Origin: Cedecea neteri
GTDB lineage: Bacteria; Pseudomonadota; Gammaproteobacteria; Enterobacterales; Enterobacteriaceae
Direction of reading: 5' to 3'
DNA length: 64,000 nucleotides
NCBI RefSeq assembly: GCF_000758305.1
Contig: NZ_CP009458.1
Span: 4,030,001-4,094,000 of the forward strand
The notes beneath the pieces were generated by a model, which saw only the letters and a program-made list of their open reading frames with translations, was not told where the DNA came from and did no database searches. Of this stretch, positions 49,973-60,977 are shown one piece after another. The number at the start of each line of letters is the position of its first letter. The first letter of the stretch is position 1. The position numbers were made by a program, and so were the translations under genes.

Positions 49973-51415
49973 ATGTCCAGACGGCTACGTAGAACCAAAA
50001 TCGTTACCACCTTAGGCCCGGCAACCGACCGCGATAATAATTTAGAAAAAATTATTGCCGCCGGCGCTAACGTGGTGCGAATGAACTTCTCCCACGGCTC
50101 AGCTGAAGATCATCAGCTGCGTGCAGATAAAGTGCGTGAAATTGCCGCAAAACTGGGGCGTCATGTGGCGATCCTCGGCGATTTGCAAGGCCCTAAAATT
50201 CGCGTATCTACCTTCAAAGAAGGCAAAGTATTCCTTAACCTGGGCGACAAATTCCTGCTGGATGCCAACCTCGGCAAAGGCGAAGGCGACAAAGAGAGAG
50301 TGGGTATTGACTATAAAGGCCTCCCGGCCGACGTCGTCCCAGGCGACATCTTGCTTCTCGACGATGGCCGTGTTCAGCTCAAAGTGCTGGAAGTCCAGGG
50401 CCTGAAAGTGTTTACCGAAGTGACCGTAGGCGGCCCGCTGTCCAACAACAAAGGGATCAACAAACTGGGCGGCGGTCTGTCAGCCGAAGCGCTGACCGAT
50501 AAAGACAAAGCCGACATCGTGACCGCGGCCAAAATCGGCGTTGATTACCTGGCCGTGTCTTTCCCGCGCTGCGGCGAAGATTTGAACTACGCTCGTCGCC
50601 TGGCGCGTGATGCAGGCTGCGATGCGAAAATTGTGGCCAAAGTAGAGCGCGCGGAAGCCGTCTGCGATGAAGCCGCAATGGACGACATTATTCTCGCCTC
50701 CGACGTGGTGATGGTTGCTCGTGGTGACCTGGGTGTTGAGATCGGCGACCCGGAGCTGGTTGGCATCCAGAAAACCCTGATTCGCCGTGCACGTAAGCTG
50801 AATCGTGCCGTGATCACCGCCACCCAGATGATGGAGTCGATGATCACTAACCCAATGCCAACCCGTGCGGAAGTCATGGACGTGGCAAACGCCGTACTTG
50901 ACGGCACCGACGCGGTGATGCTGTCTGCAGAAACGGCGGCAGGCCAGTATCCTGCTGAAACCGTCGCGGCAATGGCGCGCGTTTGCCTGGGTGCAGAAAA
51001 AATCCCAAGCATCAACGTCTCCAAGCACCGCCTCGACGTGCAGTTCGATAACGTTGAGGAAGCCATTGCGATGTCCGCGATGTATGCCGCTAACCACCTC
51101 AAAGGGGTTACCGCCATCATTTCGATGACCGAGTCCGGGCGTACCGCGCTGATGACGTCCCGCATCAGCTCTGGCTTGCCTATTTTTGCGCTCTCGCGCC
51201 ACGAACGCACGCTGAACCTGACGTCACTCTATCGCGGCGTGACCCCGGTTTACTTTGACAGCGCAAGCGAAGGCGTGGCCGCCGCTAACGACGCGGTAAA
51301 CCTCCTGCGTGACAAAGGCTACCTGATTTCCGGTGATCTGGTCATCGTGACTCAGGGTGACGTGATGAGCACCATCGGCACCACCAACACCACGCGTATC
51401 TTGTGCGTTGAGTAA
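49973..51415 (+). CDS. pykA: Pyruvate kinase II
   Basis: 480 residues, as in E. coli PykA. Motifs: [23 protein letters not shown], the substrate lysine region [23 protein letters not shown] and [10 protein letters not shown]. It makes pyruvate and ATP from phosphoenolpyruvate and is AMP-activated in E. coli. Last of the central carbon block. Confidence 0.98.
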   Translation: MSRRLRRTKIVTTLGPATDRDNNLEKIIAAGANVVRMNFSHGSAEDHQLRADKVREIAAKLGRHVAILGDLQGPKIRVSTFKEGKVFLNLGDKFLLDANLGKGEGDKERVGIDYKGLPADVVPGDILLLDDGRVQLKVLEVQGLKVFTEVTVGGPLSNNKGINKLGGGLSAEALTDKDKADIVTAAKIGVDYLAVSFPRCGEDLNYARRLARDAGCDAKIVAKVERAEAVCDEAAMDDIILASDVVMVARGDLGVEIGDPELVGIQKTLIRRARKLNRAVITATQMMESMITNPMPTRAEVMDVANAVLDGTDAVMLSAETAAGQYPAETVAAMARVCLGAEKIPSINVSKHRLDVQFDNVEEAIAMSAMYAANHLKGVTAIISMTESGRTALMTSRISSGLPIFALSRHERTLNLTSLYRGVTPVYFDSASEGVAAANDAVNLLRDKGYLISGDLVIVTQGDVMSTIGTTNTTRILCVE

Positions 51416-51420
51416 ACGTT

Positions 51421-51441
51421 AGCAGGCGTCCCCCGCCTGCT
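51421..51441 (+). terminator. Possible pykA terminator
   Basis: An 8-bp stem AGCAGGCG / CGCCTGCT (51421-51428 / 51434-51441) just after pykA, without T-run. The rest of 51416-51655 (240 bases) is unassigned and presumably holds the dipZ promoter. Confidence 0.5.
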
Positions 51442-51655
51442 CTCCCCTGCAACATCCTCATTAAATCAGCGGCGAGTGCCCCGGCATTCTCCGCTGCATT
51501 CGCATGCCCTTTTATCCTCCCTGGAGTTATCACGAAATTGTTAACTCTTGAGGAGGATTTAGTAAGTATTCTTTTTATAAAGTGCAGGCATATCTCCATG
51601 AGGAGCCTCGTCCTTTCCGCCCGGCTCTCCGTTCTCTCTCTGACACAGGAACATC

Positions 51656-53416
51656 ATGATGCTGGTCATTATTCTTGCTTATCTGGGCGGCCTGCTAACC
51701 ATTGCCAGCCCTTGTATCCTGCCGGTGCTGCCGTTTGTATTCGCACGTTCCGATCAGCCATTTGTGCGTACCGGGCTGCCGTTACTGGCGGGCATGGCGT
51801 TAACGTTCACGTTATTCGCTACTTTGGCTGCCGTCGGCGGTGGCTGGGTCGTCGCGGCTAACCAATATGGCCGCGGCGTCGCATTAGTATTGATGGCTAT
51901 TTTTGGCATCACGCTGCTATTCCCTCGCCTGGCTGAGCGCGTTATGCACCCTCTGGTTAACGCGGGTAACTCGCTGTCTAACCGCGTGGCACCAGGCCAG
52001 CCGGCAGGGCCTGGCGCTTCATTTTTACTCGGTATTGCAACCGGGTTACTTTGGGCGCCCTGCGCTGGCCCCATTCTGGGGCTGGTACTGACAGGCGCAG
52101 CGCTGCAGGGGGCAAACGTAGGCTCCACGCTGCTGCTGCTGTCTTATGCCGCAGGCGCGGCCACCTCGCTCGCACTGGCGCTGTTGATCGGCGGTAAAGT
52201 CTTCAGCGCCATGAAACGCTCTCTGGGTGTAGGGGAATGGATCCGTCGAATTCTGGGCGCTGGGATGTTACTTGGCGTCGTCGCTATTTCTTTTGGCCTG
52301 GATACCGGCGTACTGGCCCGACTTTCTACAGCGTCAACCGGCGGCATCGAACAAGCGCTGGTCAAACGTCTCTCCCCGGACAGCACCACGGCCAATGCCC
52401 CAACGTCCACCTCCGTGGTGAAAACCTCAGATGACGACACCATTCCAACGCTAACCGATGCTGGCGTGATGCCTTCGTTGAGCGGCGCGACACAGTGGCT
52501 CAACTCGCCACCGCTGACTGCTGAATCGCTGAAAGGCAAAGTCGTCCTCGTCGATTTCTGGACTTATTCCTGCATTAACTGCCTGCGCTCTTTGCCGTAT
52601 GTGAAAGCCTGGGCCGAAAAATACCGCGATCAGGGCCTGGTGGTGATTGGCGTGCACGCGCCGGAGTTCGCCTTTGAACGTGACGTCAATAACGTCACAA
52701 AAGAGGCGAAAAAACTAGGCGTGACTTATCCCATCGCCATTGATAACGATTACAGCATCTGGCGGGCGTTCAATAATCAGTACTGGCCTGCGCATTACTT
52801 TATCGATGCCAGCGGCCACATTCGCTACGAGCACTTTGGCGAAGGCGATTATGCACAATCCGAACGCGTCATTCAGGAACTGCTGCGCCAGGCGGGTGCT
52901 AAAAACGTTAACAGCGGCATCAGCACTGTTTCTGCCAGCGGCGTAGAACAGGCAGCCAGCGGCCAGAATGATATCTCTCCAGAGACCTATCTCGGCTATA
53001 TGCGGGCGCAGAACTTTGCCTCTGGCGAAGTCACCGGGGACAAACCGGCAGACTACAAAAAGCCTTCTGCACTGCCTCTGGACAGCTGGGGACTCGAAGG
53101 TAACTGGACCATCGGCGGGGAGAACATCACGCTTAATCGCCCGAATGGCCGCATTGTTTACCAGTTCCATGCTCGCGATCTGCATCTCGTTCTCGGCCCG
53201 GGTGCAGAAGGCAAACCGGTGCATTTTAAAGTCACTATCGACGGGCAGGCACCCGGTAGCGTCCACGGTTCAGACGTTAACCCGGACGGCAGCGGCACGG
53301 TGACGGAACAGCGCCTTTACCAGCTAATTCGCCAGTCGAGCGGCAGCGGCGAACACACGTTCAGCATTGAGTTTGAAGATCTGGGCGTGAACGCCTATGC
53401 CTTCACGTTCGGTTAA
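51656..53416 (+). CDS. DipZ-type CcdA-thioredoxin fusion, thiol transfer to periplasm
   Basis: 586 residues. An N-terminal CcdA-like membrane domain (about 1-225) carries the conserved cysteines Cys20 (ASPCILPV) and Cys136 (WAPCAGPI). A linker leads to a periplasmic TlpA/AhpC-like thioredoxin domain with active site Cys306-Ile-Asn-Cys309 in WTYSCINCL, then a C-terminal beta domain (about 460-586). The order matches DipZ proteins. It should carry electrons from cytosolic thioredoxin to periplasmic targets. It lies 15 bases before a secreted msrA with which it is surely cotranscribed. Absent at this place in E. coli. Confidence 0.9.
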   Translation: MMLVIILAYLGGLLTIASPCILPVLPFVFARSDQPFVRTGLPLLAGMALTFTLFATLAAVGGGWVVAANQYGRGVALVLMAIFGITLLFPRLAERVMHPLVNAGNSLSNRVAPGQPAGPGASFLLGIATGLLWAPCAGPILGLVLTGAALQGANVGSTLLLLSYAAGAATSLALALLIGGKVFSAMKRSLGVGEWIRRILGAGMLLGVVAISFGLDTGVLARLSTASTGGIEQALVKRLSPDSTTANAPTSTSVVKTSDDDTIPTLTDAGVMPSLSGATQWLNSPPLTAESLKGKVVLVDFWTYSCINCLRSLPYVKAWAEKYRDQGLVVIGVHAPEFAFERDVNNVTKEAKKLGVTYPIAIDNDYSIWRAFNNQYWPAHYFIDASGHIRYEHFGEGDYAQSERVIQELLRQAGAKNVNSGISTVSASGVEQAASGQNDISPETYLGYMRAQNFASGEVTGDKPADYKKPSALPLDSWGLEGNWTIGGENITLNRPNGRIVYQFHARDLHLVLGPGAEGKPVHFKVTIDGQAPGSVHGSDVNPDGSGTVTEQRLYQLIRQSSGSGEHTFSIEFEDLGVNAYAFTFG

Positions 53417-53431
53417 CCGGGGAGAATTACG

Positions 53432-54151
53432 ATGAAACAAACACTATTTTCTGCCAGCAAACGCCGGGTAGCCTTGTTTAGCGCACCGGTACTGATCGTC
53501 GCGGCACTTGTCTTTCAGAATACTGCCTGGTCCGAAGCCGAACGCGCGGTGGCTATTCCTGCGCCACTGCAGGACGAGTCGCCCACGAGCCAGCATCTTG
53601 AAACCGCCGTCTTTGCCGGGGGCTGTTTCTGGGGCGTCCAGGGCGTATTTCAGCATGTGAAAGGCGTAACCAGCGCAATATCTGGCTATACGGGCGGCAA
53701 AGCACGGACGGCGAATTATGAGACGGTAAGCATGGGGATGACCGGGCACGCCGAATCCGTTCAGGTTATCTTTGATCCGACCAAAGTAACCTATGGCCAG
53801 CTATTACAGGTCTTCTTTTCTGTTGCGCACAACCCAACAGAGCTAAACCGTCAGGGACCGGATTACGGGACACAATATCGCTCTACCGTTTTCCCGCTCA
53901 ACGAGTCACAGGCGAAAGTTGCCAAAGCGTATATCACGCAGCTTAACGCCAGCCACAAGTTTAGTGCGCCGCTGGTCACCACGGTGGAAGAACATGCGCA
54001 GTTCTACCCGGCGGAGAAGTATCACCAGAATTTCCTGAACGACAACCCAAATTACCCTTACATTGCGATCAACGACATTCCGAAAGTCGAGCAACTTAAA
54101 CAGCTCTTCCCGGAGCTGTGGAACAAAGATCCGGTGCTAGTGAAAGGGTGA
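53432..54151 (+). CDS. msrA: Exported methionine sulfoxide reductase A
   Basis: 239 residues. A basic N terminus and hydrophobic stretch (about 11-32, VALFSAPVLIVAALVFQNTAWS) form a signal peptide or anchor. The MsrA domain follows with the catalytic GGCFWG (Cys65), GYTGGK, TGHAESVQV and AEKYHQNFL. Cys65 is the only cysteine, so the resolving cysteines of E. coli MsrA are absent and reduction must come from another protein, most simply the DipZ thioredoxin domain encoded 15 bases upstream. It should repair methionine-S-sulfoxide in envelope proteins. Confidence 0.92.
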   Translation: MKQTLFSASKRRVALFSAPVLIVAALVFQNTAWSEAERAVAIPAPLQDESPTSQHLETAVFAGGCFWGVQGVFQHVKGVTSAISGYTGGKARTANYETVSMGMTGHAESVQVIFDPTKVTYGQLLQVFFSVAHNPTELNRQGPDYGTQYRSTVFPLNESQAKVAKAYITQLNASHKFSAPLVTTVEEHAQFYPAEKYHQNFLNDNPNYPYIAINDIPKVEQLKQLFPELWNKDPVLVKG

Positions 54152-54153
54152 AA

Positions 54154-54186
54154 AAAACCGCGCCAGTGAAATACAGTGGCGCGGTT
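54154..54186. terminator. Bidirectional terminator between msrA and lpxM
   Basis: AAAACCGCGCCA / TGGCGCGGTTTT (54154-54165 / 54177-54188) with an 11-base loop between the convergent genes. Confidence 0.9.
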
Positions 54187-54205
54187 TTCCATTTCGCAAT
54201 ATGCG

Positions 54206-55186
54206 CTATTTTTTCTTTTTCGGGTACAACTCATCCCGGCAGTACGGCTCTATCTCGCCTTCTTTGCGGGTCTTCAGGAGCTTGAGGATCCAGGTATATT
54301 GCTCCGGATGCGGGCCCACCAGCAATTCCACCTCTTCGTTCATCCGGCGAGCGATGGTATGGTCATCGGCCTCCATCAAGTCATCCATCGGCGGGCGGAT
54401 AAAAATATCCAGCCTGTGGGTGTCGCTGTTATAAACCGGGAACAGCGGGATCACGCGGGCGCGACAGACTTTCATCAGGCGGCCAATGGCCGGCAGCGTT
54501 GCCTTGTAGGTCGCGAAGAAATCGACAAATTCGCTGTGCTCAGGGCCGTGATCCTGGTCGGGAAGATAGTATCCCCAGTAACCCTGACGAACGGAACTGA
54601 TAAACGGTTTGATGCCGTCGTTGCGGGCATGCATGCGGCCGCCAAAACGACGACGCACCGTATTCCAGACATAGTCAAACAGCTGATTGCCCTGGTTATG
54701 GAACATCGCCGCCATTTTCTGGCCTTCAGAGGCCATCAGCATGGCGGGGATATCGACAGCCCAGCCGTGTGGCACGAGGAAAATCACGTTTTCCCCTTTG
54801 GCGCGGATCTCGTCCACAATCTCTTTGCCGTGCCAGTCCACGCGGGACATGACCTTCTTCGGGTCACGCAGTCCCAATTCCGCCATCAGCACCATCGCCT
54901 GCGGCGCCGTGGCGAACATGCGATCGATGATTGCCTCACGCTCGGCTTCCGGTAAATCAGGGAAGCAGTAAAGCAGGTTAATTTGCGCCCGGCGTCTGGC
55001 GCTTTTGCCCAGTCGCCCTGCTAAGCGCCCCACTTTCCCCAGCAAAGGATCCCGGAGCCCCGGAGGAAGAAGCGCCAGCCCCACAAAAGCGCCAACGCCA
55101 AGCCATGCCCCCCAGTAACGCGGGTGCAAAAAGGCTCTTTGAAATTCAGGGATAAACTCACTGTGGTTTTTTTTTGCTTTTTCCAT
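54206..55186 (-). CDS. lpxM: Lipid A myristoyltransferase LpxM (MsbB)
   Basis: 326 residues (E. coli 323) of the LpxL/LpxM family. One N-terminal membrane segment (about 27-50) and the acyltransferase H-x4-D-type motif in [12 protein letters not shown], with [12 protein letters not shown] further on. It adds the secondary myristate to Kdo2-lipid A on the inner face of the inner membrane. Confidence 0.96.
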   Translation of the reverse strand: MEKAKKNHSEFIPEFQRAFLHPRYWGAWLGVGAFVGLALLPPGLRDPLLGKVGRLAGRLGKSARRRAQINLLYCFPDLPEAEREAIIDRMFATAPQAMVLMAELGLRDPKKVMSRVDWHGKEIVDEIRAKGENVIFLVPHGWAVDIPAMLMASEGQKMAAMFHNQGNQLFDYVWNTVRRRFGGRMHARNDGIKPFISSVRQGYWGYYLPDQDHGPEHSEFVDFFATYKATLPAIGRLMKVCRARVIPLFPVYNSDTHRLDIFIRPPMDDLMEADDHTIARRMNEEVELLVGPHPEQYTWILKLLKTRKEGEIEPYCRDELYPKKKK

Positions 55187-55267
55187 GCGGCTCTCTGCAG
55201 TTCGCCAGCAGTCTGGCGAGACAAATTTATCGTTATTTTAGCGGGGCAACGGCCGGCAGACAAAAGA

Positions 55268-55294
55268 AAAAGCCGGCCACTGGAGCCGGCTTTT
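55268..55294. terminator. Terminator after mepM
   Basis: A 10-bp stem AAAAGCCGGC / GCCGGCTTTT (55268-55277 / 55285-55294) with a 7-base loop. On the minus strand it ends the znuA-mepM message. Confidence 0.88.
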
Positions 55295-55309
55295 CGTTAA
55301 AGGGAAAAA

Positions 55310-56632
55310 TCAGTCGATGCGCAGTTGCGGCAATACGTCTTTTACCTGCGCCAGGTAATCGCTGCGATCGGATCCGGTCAGGCCCTCAGAACGCGGCAGC
55401 TTGGCCGTCAGCGGGTTAACCGCCTGCTGGTTGATCCACACTTCATAGTGCAGGTGCGGGCCGGTAGAACGTCCGGTATTACCCGACAGTGCAATACGGT
55501 CACCGCGCTTCACTTTCTGGCCAGGTTTCACCAACAGCTTCTTAAGGTGCATGTAACGGGTGGTGTAAGTGCGACCATGGCGGATAGCCACAAAGAATCC
55601 GGCCGCGCCGCTGCGCTTCGCCATTACCACTTCGCCATCCCCGACAGCCAGCACAGGCGTACCCTGCGGCATCGCAAAATCAACGCCTTTATGCGGCGCA
55701 ACGCGGCCAGTTACTGGGTTAAGGCGGCGTGGATTGAAGTTCGACGAAACACGGAACTGCTTCACGGTTGGGAAGCGCATAAAGCCTTTGGCCAGGCCCG
55801 AACCGTTACGATCGTAGAACTTGCCGTCTTCAGCGCGAATGGCGTAGTAATCTTTGCCGTCGCTGCGCAGGCGCACGCCGACCAGTTGGCTTTGCTCGCG
55901 CTTGCCGTCCAGCATTTCGCGGGACATCAGCACGGAGAATTCATCGCCCTTTTTCAGCTTGCGGAAGTCCATCTGCCACTGCATCGCTTTGATAACTGAG
56001 CTAATCTCCGCGCTGGTTAAACCGGCATCACGCGCGCTGGAAACAAAACTTGCCCCCACCGTGCCCTTCAGCACGCTGTTAACCCAATCGCCCTGCTGGG
56101 TTTCGCTGCTCATTTTGAAACCGTTATCAGTGCGATCGTAAGTGCGCGTTTCGCGGCGCGACATTTCCCAGGTCAGACGCTGCAAATCGCCGTCTGCGCT
56201 AAGTGTCCAGGAAAGCTGCTGACCAATTTTCATGTTTCGCAGGTCTTTATCAGCTGCAGCGAGCTGACTGATGTCACCCATGTCGATGCCATACTGATTC
56301 AGAATGCTGCTTAGCGTATCGCCTGTAGATACGACATATTCATGAACGCCTGCTTCACCGGAGGTTTTATCATCCAGTTCATCCTGAGGCAGAGTGTCAT
56401 CTTCGGCGTCCGGGGACTGATCAAGGGGTTCGCTGGCTTCCGGCAGCAGCGAATGTATTTCGCTTTTTTGAAGTTCGATGGTCTTGATTATCGGACTGGA
56501 CTGCGGATGGTAAATTGACGGTCGCCATACTGCGACCGCCAGAGTGAGAACCGTAAGCGACCCCAGCATAACGCGATGGGGCCGTGATAGATTGTCAAAT
56601 GCCATGGCGACAGAGCGGGCTATCTGTTGCAC
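55310..56632 (-). CDS. mepM: Murein DD-endopeptidase MepM (YebA)
   Basis: 440 residues from GTG at 56632 with GAGGA upstream (E. coli 440). One N-terminal membrane helix (about 20-37), a LysM domain (HEYVVSTGDTLSSILNQYG, about 95-140), an OapA-like middle, and a C-terminal peptidase M23 domain with HKGVDFAMP and HLHYEVWIN as zinc ligands. It cuts peptidoglycan crosslinks to allow wall growth. It follows znuA by 15 bases. Confidence 0.96.
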   Translation of the reverse strand: MQQIARSVAMAFDNLSRPHRVMLGSLTVLTLAVAVWRPSIYHPQSSPIIKTIELQKSEIHSLLPEASEPLDQSPDAEDDTLPQDELDDKTSGEAGVHEYVVSTGDTLSSILNQYGIDMGDISQLAAADKDLRNMKIGQQLSWTLSADGDLQRLTWEMSRRETRTYDRTDNGFKMSSETQQGDWVNSVLKGTVGASFVSSARDAGLTSAEISSVIKAMQWQMDFRKLKKGDEFSVLMSREMLDGKREQSQLVGVRLRSDGKDYYAIRAEDGKFYDRNGSGLAKGFMRFPTVKQFRVSSNFNPRRLNPVTGRVAPHKGVDFAMPQGTPVLAVGDGEVVMAKRSGAAGFFVAIRHGRTYTTRYMHLKKLLVKPGQKVKRGDRIALSGNTGRSTGPHLHYEVWINQQAVNPLTAKLPRSEGLTGSDRSDYLAQVKDVLPQLRID

Positions 56633-56647
56633 GTATTCACTTCCTCG

Positions 56648-57592
56648 TTAATCTCCTTTCAGGCAGCTCGCATACTGGTTCGCAAGTCCGGTCATAAACT
56701 GCATATAGCTGTTTTTACCCAATGCGACTTCAATTCCCAGAGGATCTAAGGTGCCGGAGCGGACATTAGTGCCTCTGGCAACGGCGTTAATTACCGCTGG
56801 CCTGAATTGTGGCTCAGCAAAAACGCAAACCGCTTTATGCTCAACCAACTGTGTTCTTATTTCATGTAAACGCTGTGCACCAGGCTGTATTTCAGGGTTA
56901 ACGGTAAAGTGGCCAAGCGGCGTTAAACCGTAGTGCTTTTCAAAGTAGCCATAGGCGTCATGAAAAACGAAATACCCTTTTCCTTTCAGCGGTGCCAGCA
57001 CGGAACCCACCTGTTTATCGGCGTCGGCTAAGCCTGACTCGAAATCTTTCAGGTTGGCGTCAAGTTTGGCTCGATTTTCGGGCATAAGTTCCACTAATTT
57101 ATCGTGGATTGCAACCGCCGACAGCCGCGCCACCTCTGGGGAGAGCCAAATGTGCAAGTTGTATTCACCGTGATGGTGATCTGCGTCACTCTTTGCGCCA
57201 TGGTCGTGTTCATCGCTGTGCTCATGGTCATCGTCATCACCGCCTTTCATCAGCAGCGGTTTCACGCCGGTAAGAGCCGCCAGCTCAAGCTGTTTTTGTT
57301 CGGGAAGCTGGCGCACGGACTTCTGCATAAAGGCTTCCATTTCAGGACCAACCCAAACGACTAAGTCCGCGCCCTGTAAGCGTTTTACATCAGACGGGCG
57401 AAGTGCATAATCGTGCTCAGAGGCACCATCAGGCAGTAATACTTCTGTGCTAGTCACCCCGTCGGCAATGGCTGAAGCGATAAAGCCCAGAGGCTTAATG
57501 GACGCCACAACGGCGGCGTTGGTGCCGGTGACAGCAGAGCCCCAGAGGGCGGCGGAAAATGCAGCGAAAAGAAGTGTCTTTTTATGTAACAT
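56648..57592 (-). CDS. znuA: Zinc ABC transporter binding protein ZnuA
   Basis: 314 residues from [18 protein letters not shown] at 57592 (E. coli 310), with a signal peptide ending VTGTNA. The metal-binding cluster A-1 fold includes [11 protein letters not shown] and a His/Asp-rich loop (about 120-150) beginning [17 protein letters not shown], which gathers zinc. It delivers Zn2+ to ZnuBC. Divergent from znuC with a Zur box between. Confidence 0.96.
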   Translation of the reverse strand: MLHKKTLLFAAFSAALWGSAVTGTNAAVVASIKPLGFIASAIADGVTSTEVLLPDGASEHDYALRPSDVKRLQGADLVVWVGPEMEAFMQKSVRQLPEQKQLELAALTGVKPLLMKGGDDDDHEHSDEHDHGAKSDADHHHGEYNLHIWLSPEVARLSAVAIHDKLVELMPENRAKLDANLKDFESGLADADKQVGSVLAPLKGKGYFVFHDAYGYFEKHYGLTPLGHFTVNPEIQPGAQRLHEIRTQLVEHKAVCVFAEPQFRPAVINAVARGTNVRSGTLDPLGIEVALGKNSYMQFMTGLANQYASCLKGD

Positions 57593-57621
57593 AATGCAAC
57601 TTATCATCGTGATAACCAGAA

Positions 57622-57642
57622 TAATTGTGATATTATAACATC
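57622..57642. promoter_or_regulatory. Zur box between znuA and znuC
   Basis: TGTGATATTATAACAT (57627-57642) with AATT before it resembles the Zur consensus GAAATGTTATANTATAACATTTC and the E. coli znu operator. It lies in the 79-base divergent spacer and should control both directions. Confidence 0.85.
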
Positions 57643-57671
57643 CGCTAACTTATGCAACCCCTGAAATTGTC

Positions 57672-58424
57672 ATGACAAATTTGGTTGAACTGGAAAATAT
57701 CTCGGTCTCTTTCGGCCAGCGACGCGTGCTGGCCGATATCTCACTTGCGCTAAAGCCTGGCCGTATTCTTACGCTGCTAGGGCCAAACGGTGCAGGTAAA
57801 TCCACCTTAGTGCGCGTCGTGCTCGGGCTGGTTACCCCCGACCAGGGCGTCATTAAGCGCGATCGGCATCTGCGCATTGGCTACGTCCCGCAGAAACTTC
57901 ATTTGGACGCCACGCTGCCGCTCACGGTCAGCCGTTTCCTGCGGCTGCGTCCGGGAGTAAAAAAAGCAGACATTCTTCCTGCGCTTAAACGCGTGCAGGC
58001 CGCCCATTTGATAGATGCGCCGATGCAGAAGCTCTCTGGCGGTGAAAACCAGCGAGTTCTGCTGGCGCGCGCATTGCTTAATGAGCCTCATCTGCTGGTG
58101 CTGGATGAGCCCACCCAGGGCGTGGACGTCAACGGCCAGCTCGCGCTTTACAATCTGATTGACCAGCTTCGCCATGAGCTGAACTGCGCCGTGCTGATGG
58201 TGTCTCATGACCTGCACCTCGTCATGGCCAAAACCGATGAAGTGCTGTGCCTGAATCACCATATTTGCTGTTCCGGCACGCCAGAAGTCGTTTCTACTCA
58301 TCCGGAGTTTATCTCGATGTTTGGGCCCATCGGTGCTGAACAGCTGGGCATTTATCGCCATCATCATAACCACCGTCACGATCTGCAGGGTCGCATCGTT
58401 CTGCGCAGAGGGAATGGACAGTAA
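57672..58424 (+). CDS. znuC: Zinc ABC transporter ATPase ZnuC
   Basis: 250 residues (E. coli 251) with Walker [10 protein letters not shown], signature LSGGENQRV, Walker [11 protein letters not shown] and switch MVSHDLH. A His-rich C-terminal tail ([10 protein letters not shown]) may sense zinc. The final base of the stop TAA... region overlaps the znuB start, indicating coupled translation. Confidence 0.97.
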   Translation: MTNLVELENISVSFGQRRVLADISLALKPGRILTLLGPNGAGKSTLVRVVLGLVTPDQGVIKRDRHLRIGYVPQKLHLDATLPLTVSRFLRLRPGVKKADILPALKRVQAAHLIDAPMQKLSGGENQRVLLARALLNEPHLLVLDEPTQGVDVNGQLALYNLIDQLRHELNCAVLMVSHDLHLVMAKTDEVLCLNHHICCSGTPEVVSTHPEFISMFGPIGAEQLGIYRHHHNHRHDLQGRIVLRRGNGQ

Positions 58425-59209
58425 TGCTTGAATTGTTGTTGCCCGGCTGGCTAGCCGGGGTTTTGCTTGCCTGCGCGGCGGGGCCATTGGGCTCTTTTGT
58501 GGTCTGGCGCCGGATGTCCTATTTTGGCGATACGCTGGCTCACGCCTCATTGCTGGGGGTCGCGTTTGGTCTGCTACTCAACGTGAACCCCTTTTATGCC
58601 GTTATCGCGGTGACGTTGTTACTTGCCATTGGTCTTGTCTGGCTGGAGAAACGCCCTCACCTCGCCATTGATACTCTGCTGGGCATTATGGCGCACAGTG
58701 CCCTGTCGCTCGGTCTGGTGGTGGTCAGCCTGATGTCTAACGTCCGTGTCGACCTGATGGCATACCTTTTCGGCGATTTACTGTCGGTTACGCCGTCGGA
58801 CATTATCTCCATTGCCGCTGGCGTTGCCGTCGTGCTTGGCGTGCTTGCCTGGCAATGGCGTAGCCTGCTGGCGATGACCATCAGCCCGGACCTGGCCCAC
58901 GTAGACGGCGTCAATCTTCAGCGAGTGAAAATGCTGTTGATGCTGGTGACCGCCCTCACCATTGGCGTTGCAATGAAATTCGTCGGGGCGCTCATCATTA
59001 CCTCACTGCTAATCATCCCGGCCGCAACCGCACGTCGCTTCGCCCGGACGCCTGAGCAAATGGCAGGCTTTGCGGTTCTCATTGGTATGATTGCCGTCAC
59101 CGGCGGGCTGGCTTTCTCGGCGCTTTACGATACTCCTGCAGGCCCGTCTGTCGTGCTGGCCGCCGCTATGCTGTTTATTTTGAGCATGGCCAAAAAGCAG
59201 CCCGCTTAA
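58424..59209 (+). CDS. znuB: Zinc ABC transporter permease ZnuB
   Basis: 261 residues (E. coli 261) with about seven to eight membrane helices of the ABC-3 family, including [17 protein letters not shown] and [17 protein letters not shown]. It pairs with ZnuC to import Zn2+ handed over by ZnuA. It starts within the last base of znuC. Confidence 0.97.
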   Translation: MLELLLPGWLAGVLLACAAGPLGSFVVWRRMSYFGDTLAHASLLGVAFGLLLNVNPFYAVIAVTLLLAIGLVWLEKRPHLAIDTLLGIMAHSALSLGLVVVSLMSNVRVDLMAYLFGDLLSVTPSDIISIAAGVAVVLGVLAWQWRSLLAMTISPDLAHVDGVNLQRVKMLLMLVTALTIGVAMKFVGALIITSLLIIPAATARRFARTPEQMAGFAVLIGMIAVTGGLAFSALYDTPAGPSVVLAAAMLFILSMAKKQPA

Positions 59210-59224
59210 ATCTCACGCAGACAC

Positions 59225-59252
59225 AAAAAAGGCGCCCTGAGGCGCCTTTTTT
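59225..59252. terminator. Bidirectional terminator between znuB and ruvB
   Basis: A perfect 12-bp stem AAAAAAGGCGCC / GGCGCCTTTTTT (59225-59236 / 59241-59252) with a CTGA loop. Confidence 0.95.
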
Positions 59253-59264
59253 ATTGCGGAATAT

Positions 59265-60278
<1,014 letters not shown>

Positions 60279-60283
60279 CTACC

Positions 60284-60895
60284 TCATAGCGCCGCGCGGA
60301 GCGCTTCGCGGATCAGGGTTTCGCTGTCGGCACCGGCGCGGCCCACTTTGCTGACCATTCGGCTGGCTTCCTGTGGTTTATAGCCCAGAGAAACGAGGGC
60401 AGCAACGGCTTCCTGCTCCGCATCGTCCGCCTGGCCGTTATCCGGCGAGGTCAGCACCAGATCGGCCGCCGGCGTAAACAGGTCGCCATGCATGCCTTTG
60501 AAGCGGTCTTTCATTTCAACGATCAGGCGTTCGGCGGTTTTCTTACCCACGCCCGGTAGCTTGATCAGGGAGCCAATTTCTTCACGCTCGACGGCGTTAA
60601 CAAATTGCTGAGCCGACATCCCGGAAAGAATAGCCAGCGCCAGTTTTGGCCCTACGCCGTTCACCTTAATCAGCTCGCGGAACAGCGTCCGCTCCTGCTT
60701 ATTGTTAAACCCGTAGAGCAGTTGAGCGTCTTCACGCACCACGAACTGAGTGAACACCACCGCTTCTTTGCCAATGTCCGGCAGCTCATAGAAGCAGGTC
60801 ATCGGCATATACACTTCGTAACCCACGCCGTTGGTTTCCAGCAATACCAATGGGGGCTGCTTTTCCAGAACGATGCCTCTGAGTCGACCTATCAC
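60284..60895 (-). CDS. ruvA: Holliday junction recognition protein RuvA
   Basis: 203 residues (E. coli 203). N-terminal OB fold (1-65), tandem helix-hairpin-helix motifs ([16 protein letters not shown] and [16 protein letters not shown]), and a C-terminal RuvB-binding domain. Its tetramer holds the four-way junction. First gene of ruvAB, with a LexA box 59-78 bases upstream. Confidence 0.98.
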   Translation of the reverse strand: MIGRLRGIVLEKQPPLVLLETNGVGYEVYMPMTCFYELPDIGKEAVVFTQFVVREDAQLLYGFNNKQERTLFRELIKVNGVGPKLALAILSGMSAQQFVNAVEREEIGSLIKLPGVGKKTAERLIVEMKDRFKGMHGDLFTPAADLVLTSPDNGQADDAEQEAVAALVSLGYKPQEASRMVSKVGRAGADSETLIREALRAAL

Positions 60896-60953
60896 ATTGT
60901 ACTCCTGCGTTTTTACGTTGATGCGCGAAAAAGTAACGCTATGATATAAAAAA

Positions 60954-60973
60954 GGCTGGATAGATATCCAGCC
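60954..60973 (-). promoter_or_regulatory. LexA box of ruvAB, also the ruvC terminator stem
   Basis: On the minus strand GGCTGGATATCTATCCAGCC fits CTG-N10-CAG and nearly equals the E. coli ruv SOS box as I recall it. The same bases form a palindromic hairpin followed by TTTTTT, thus also an intrinsic terminator for ruvC. Confidence 0.9.
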
Positions 60974-60977
60974 TTAA

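Noticed and set aside
53432..54151. Considered that msrA here is the ordinary cytosolic enzyme.
   Set aside because: The N-terminal basic-hydrophobic segment and coupling to dipZ indicate export, and the resolving cysteines are missing.
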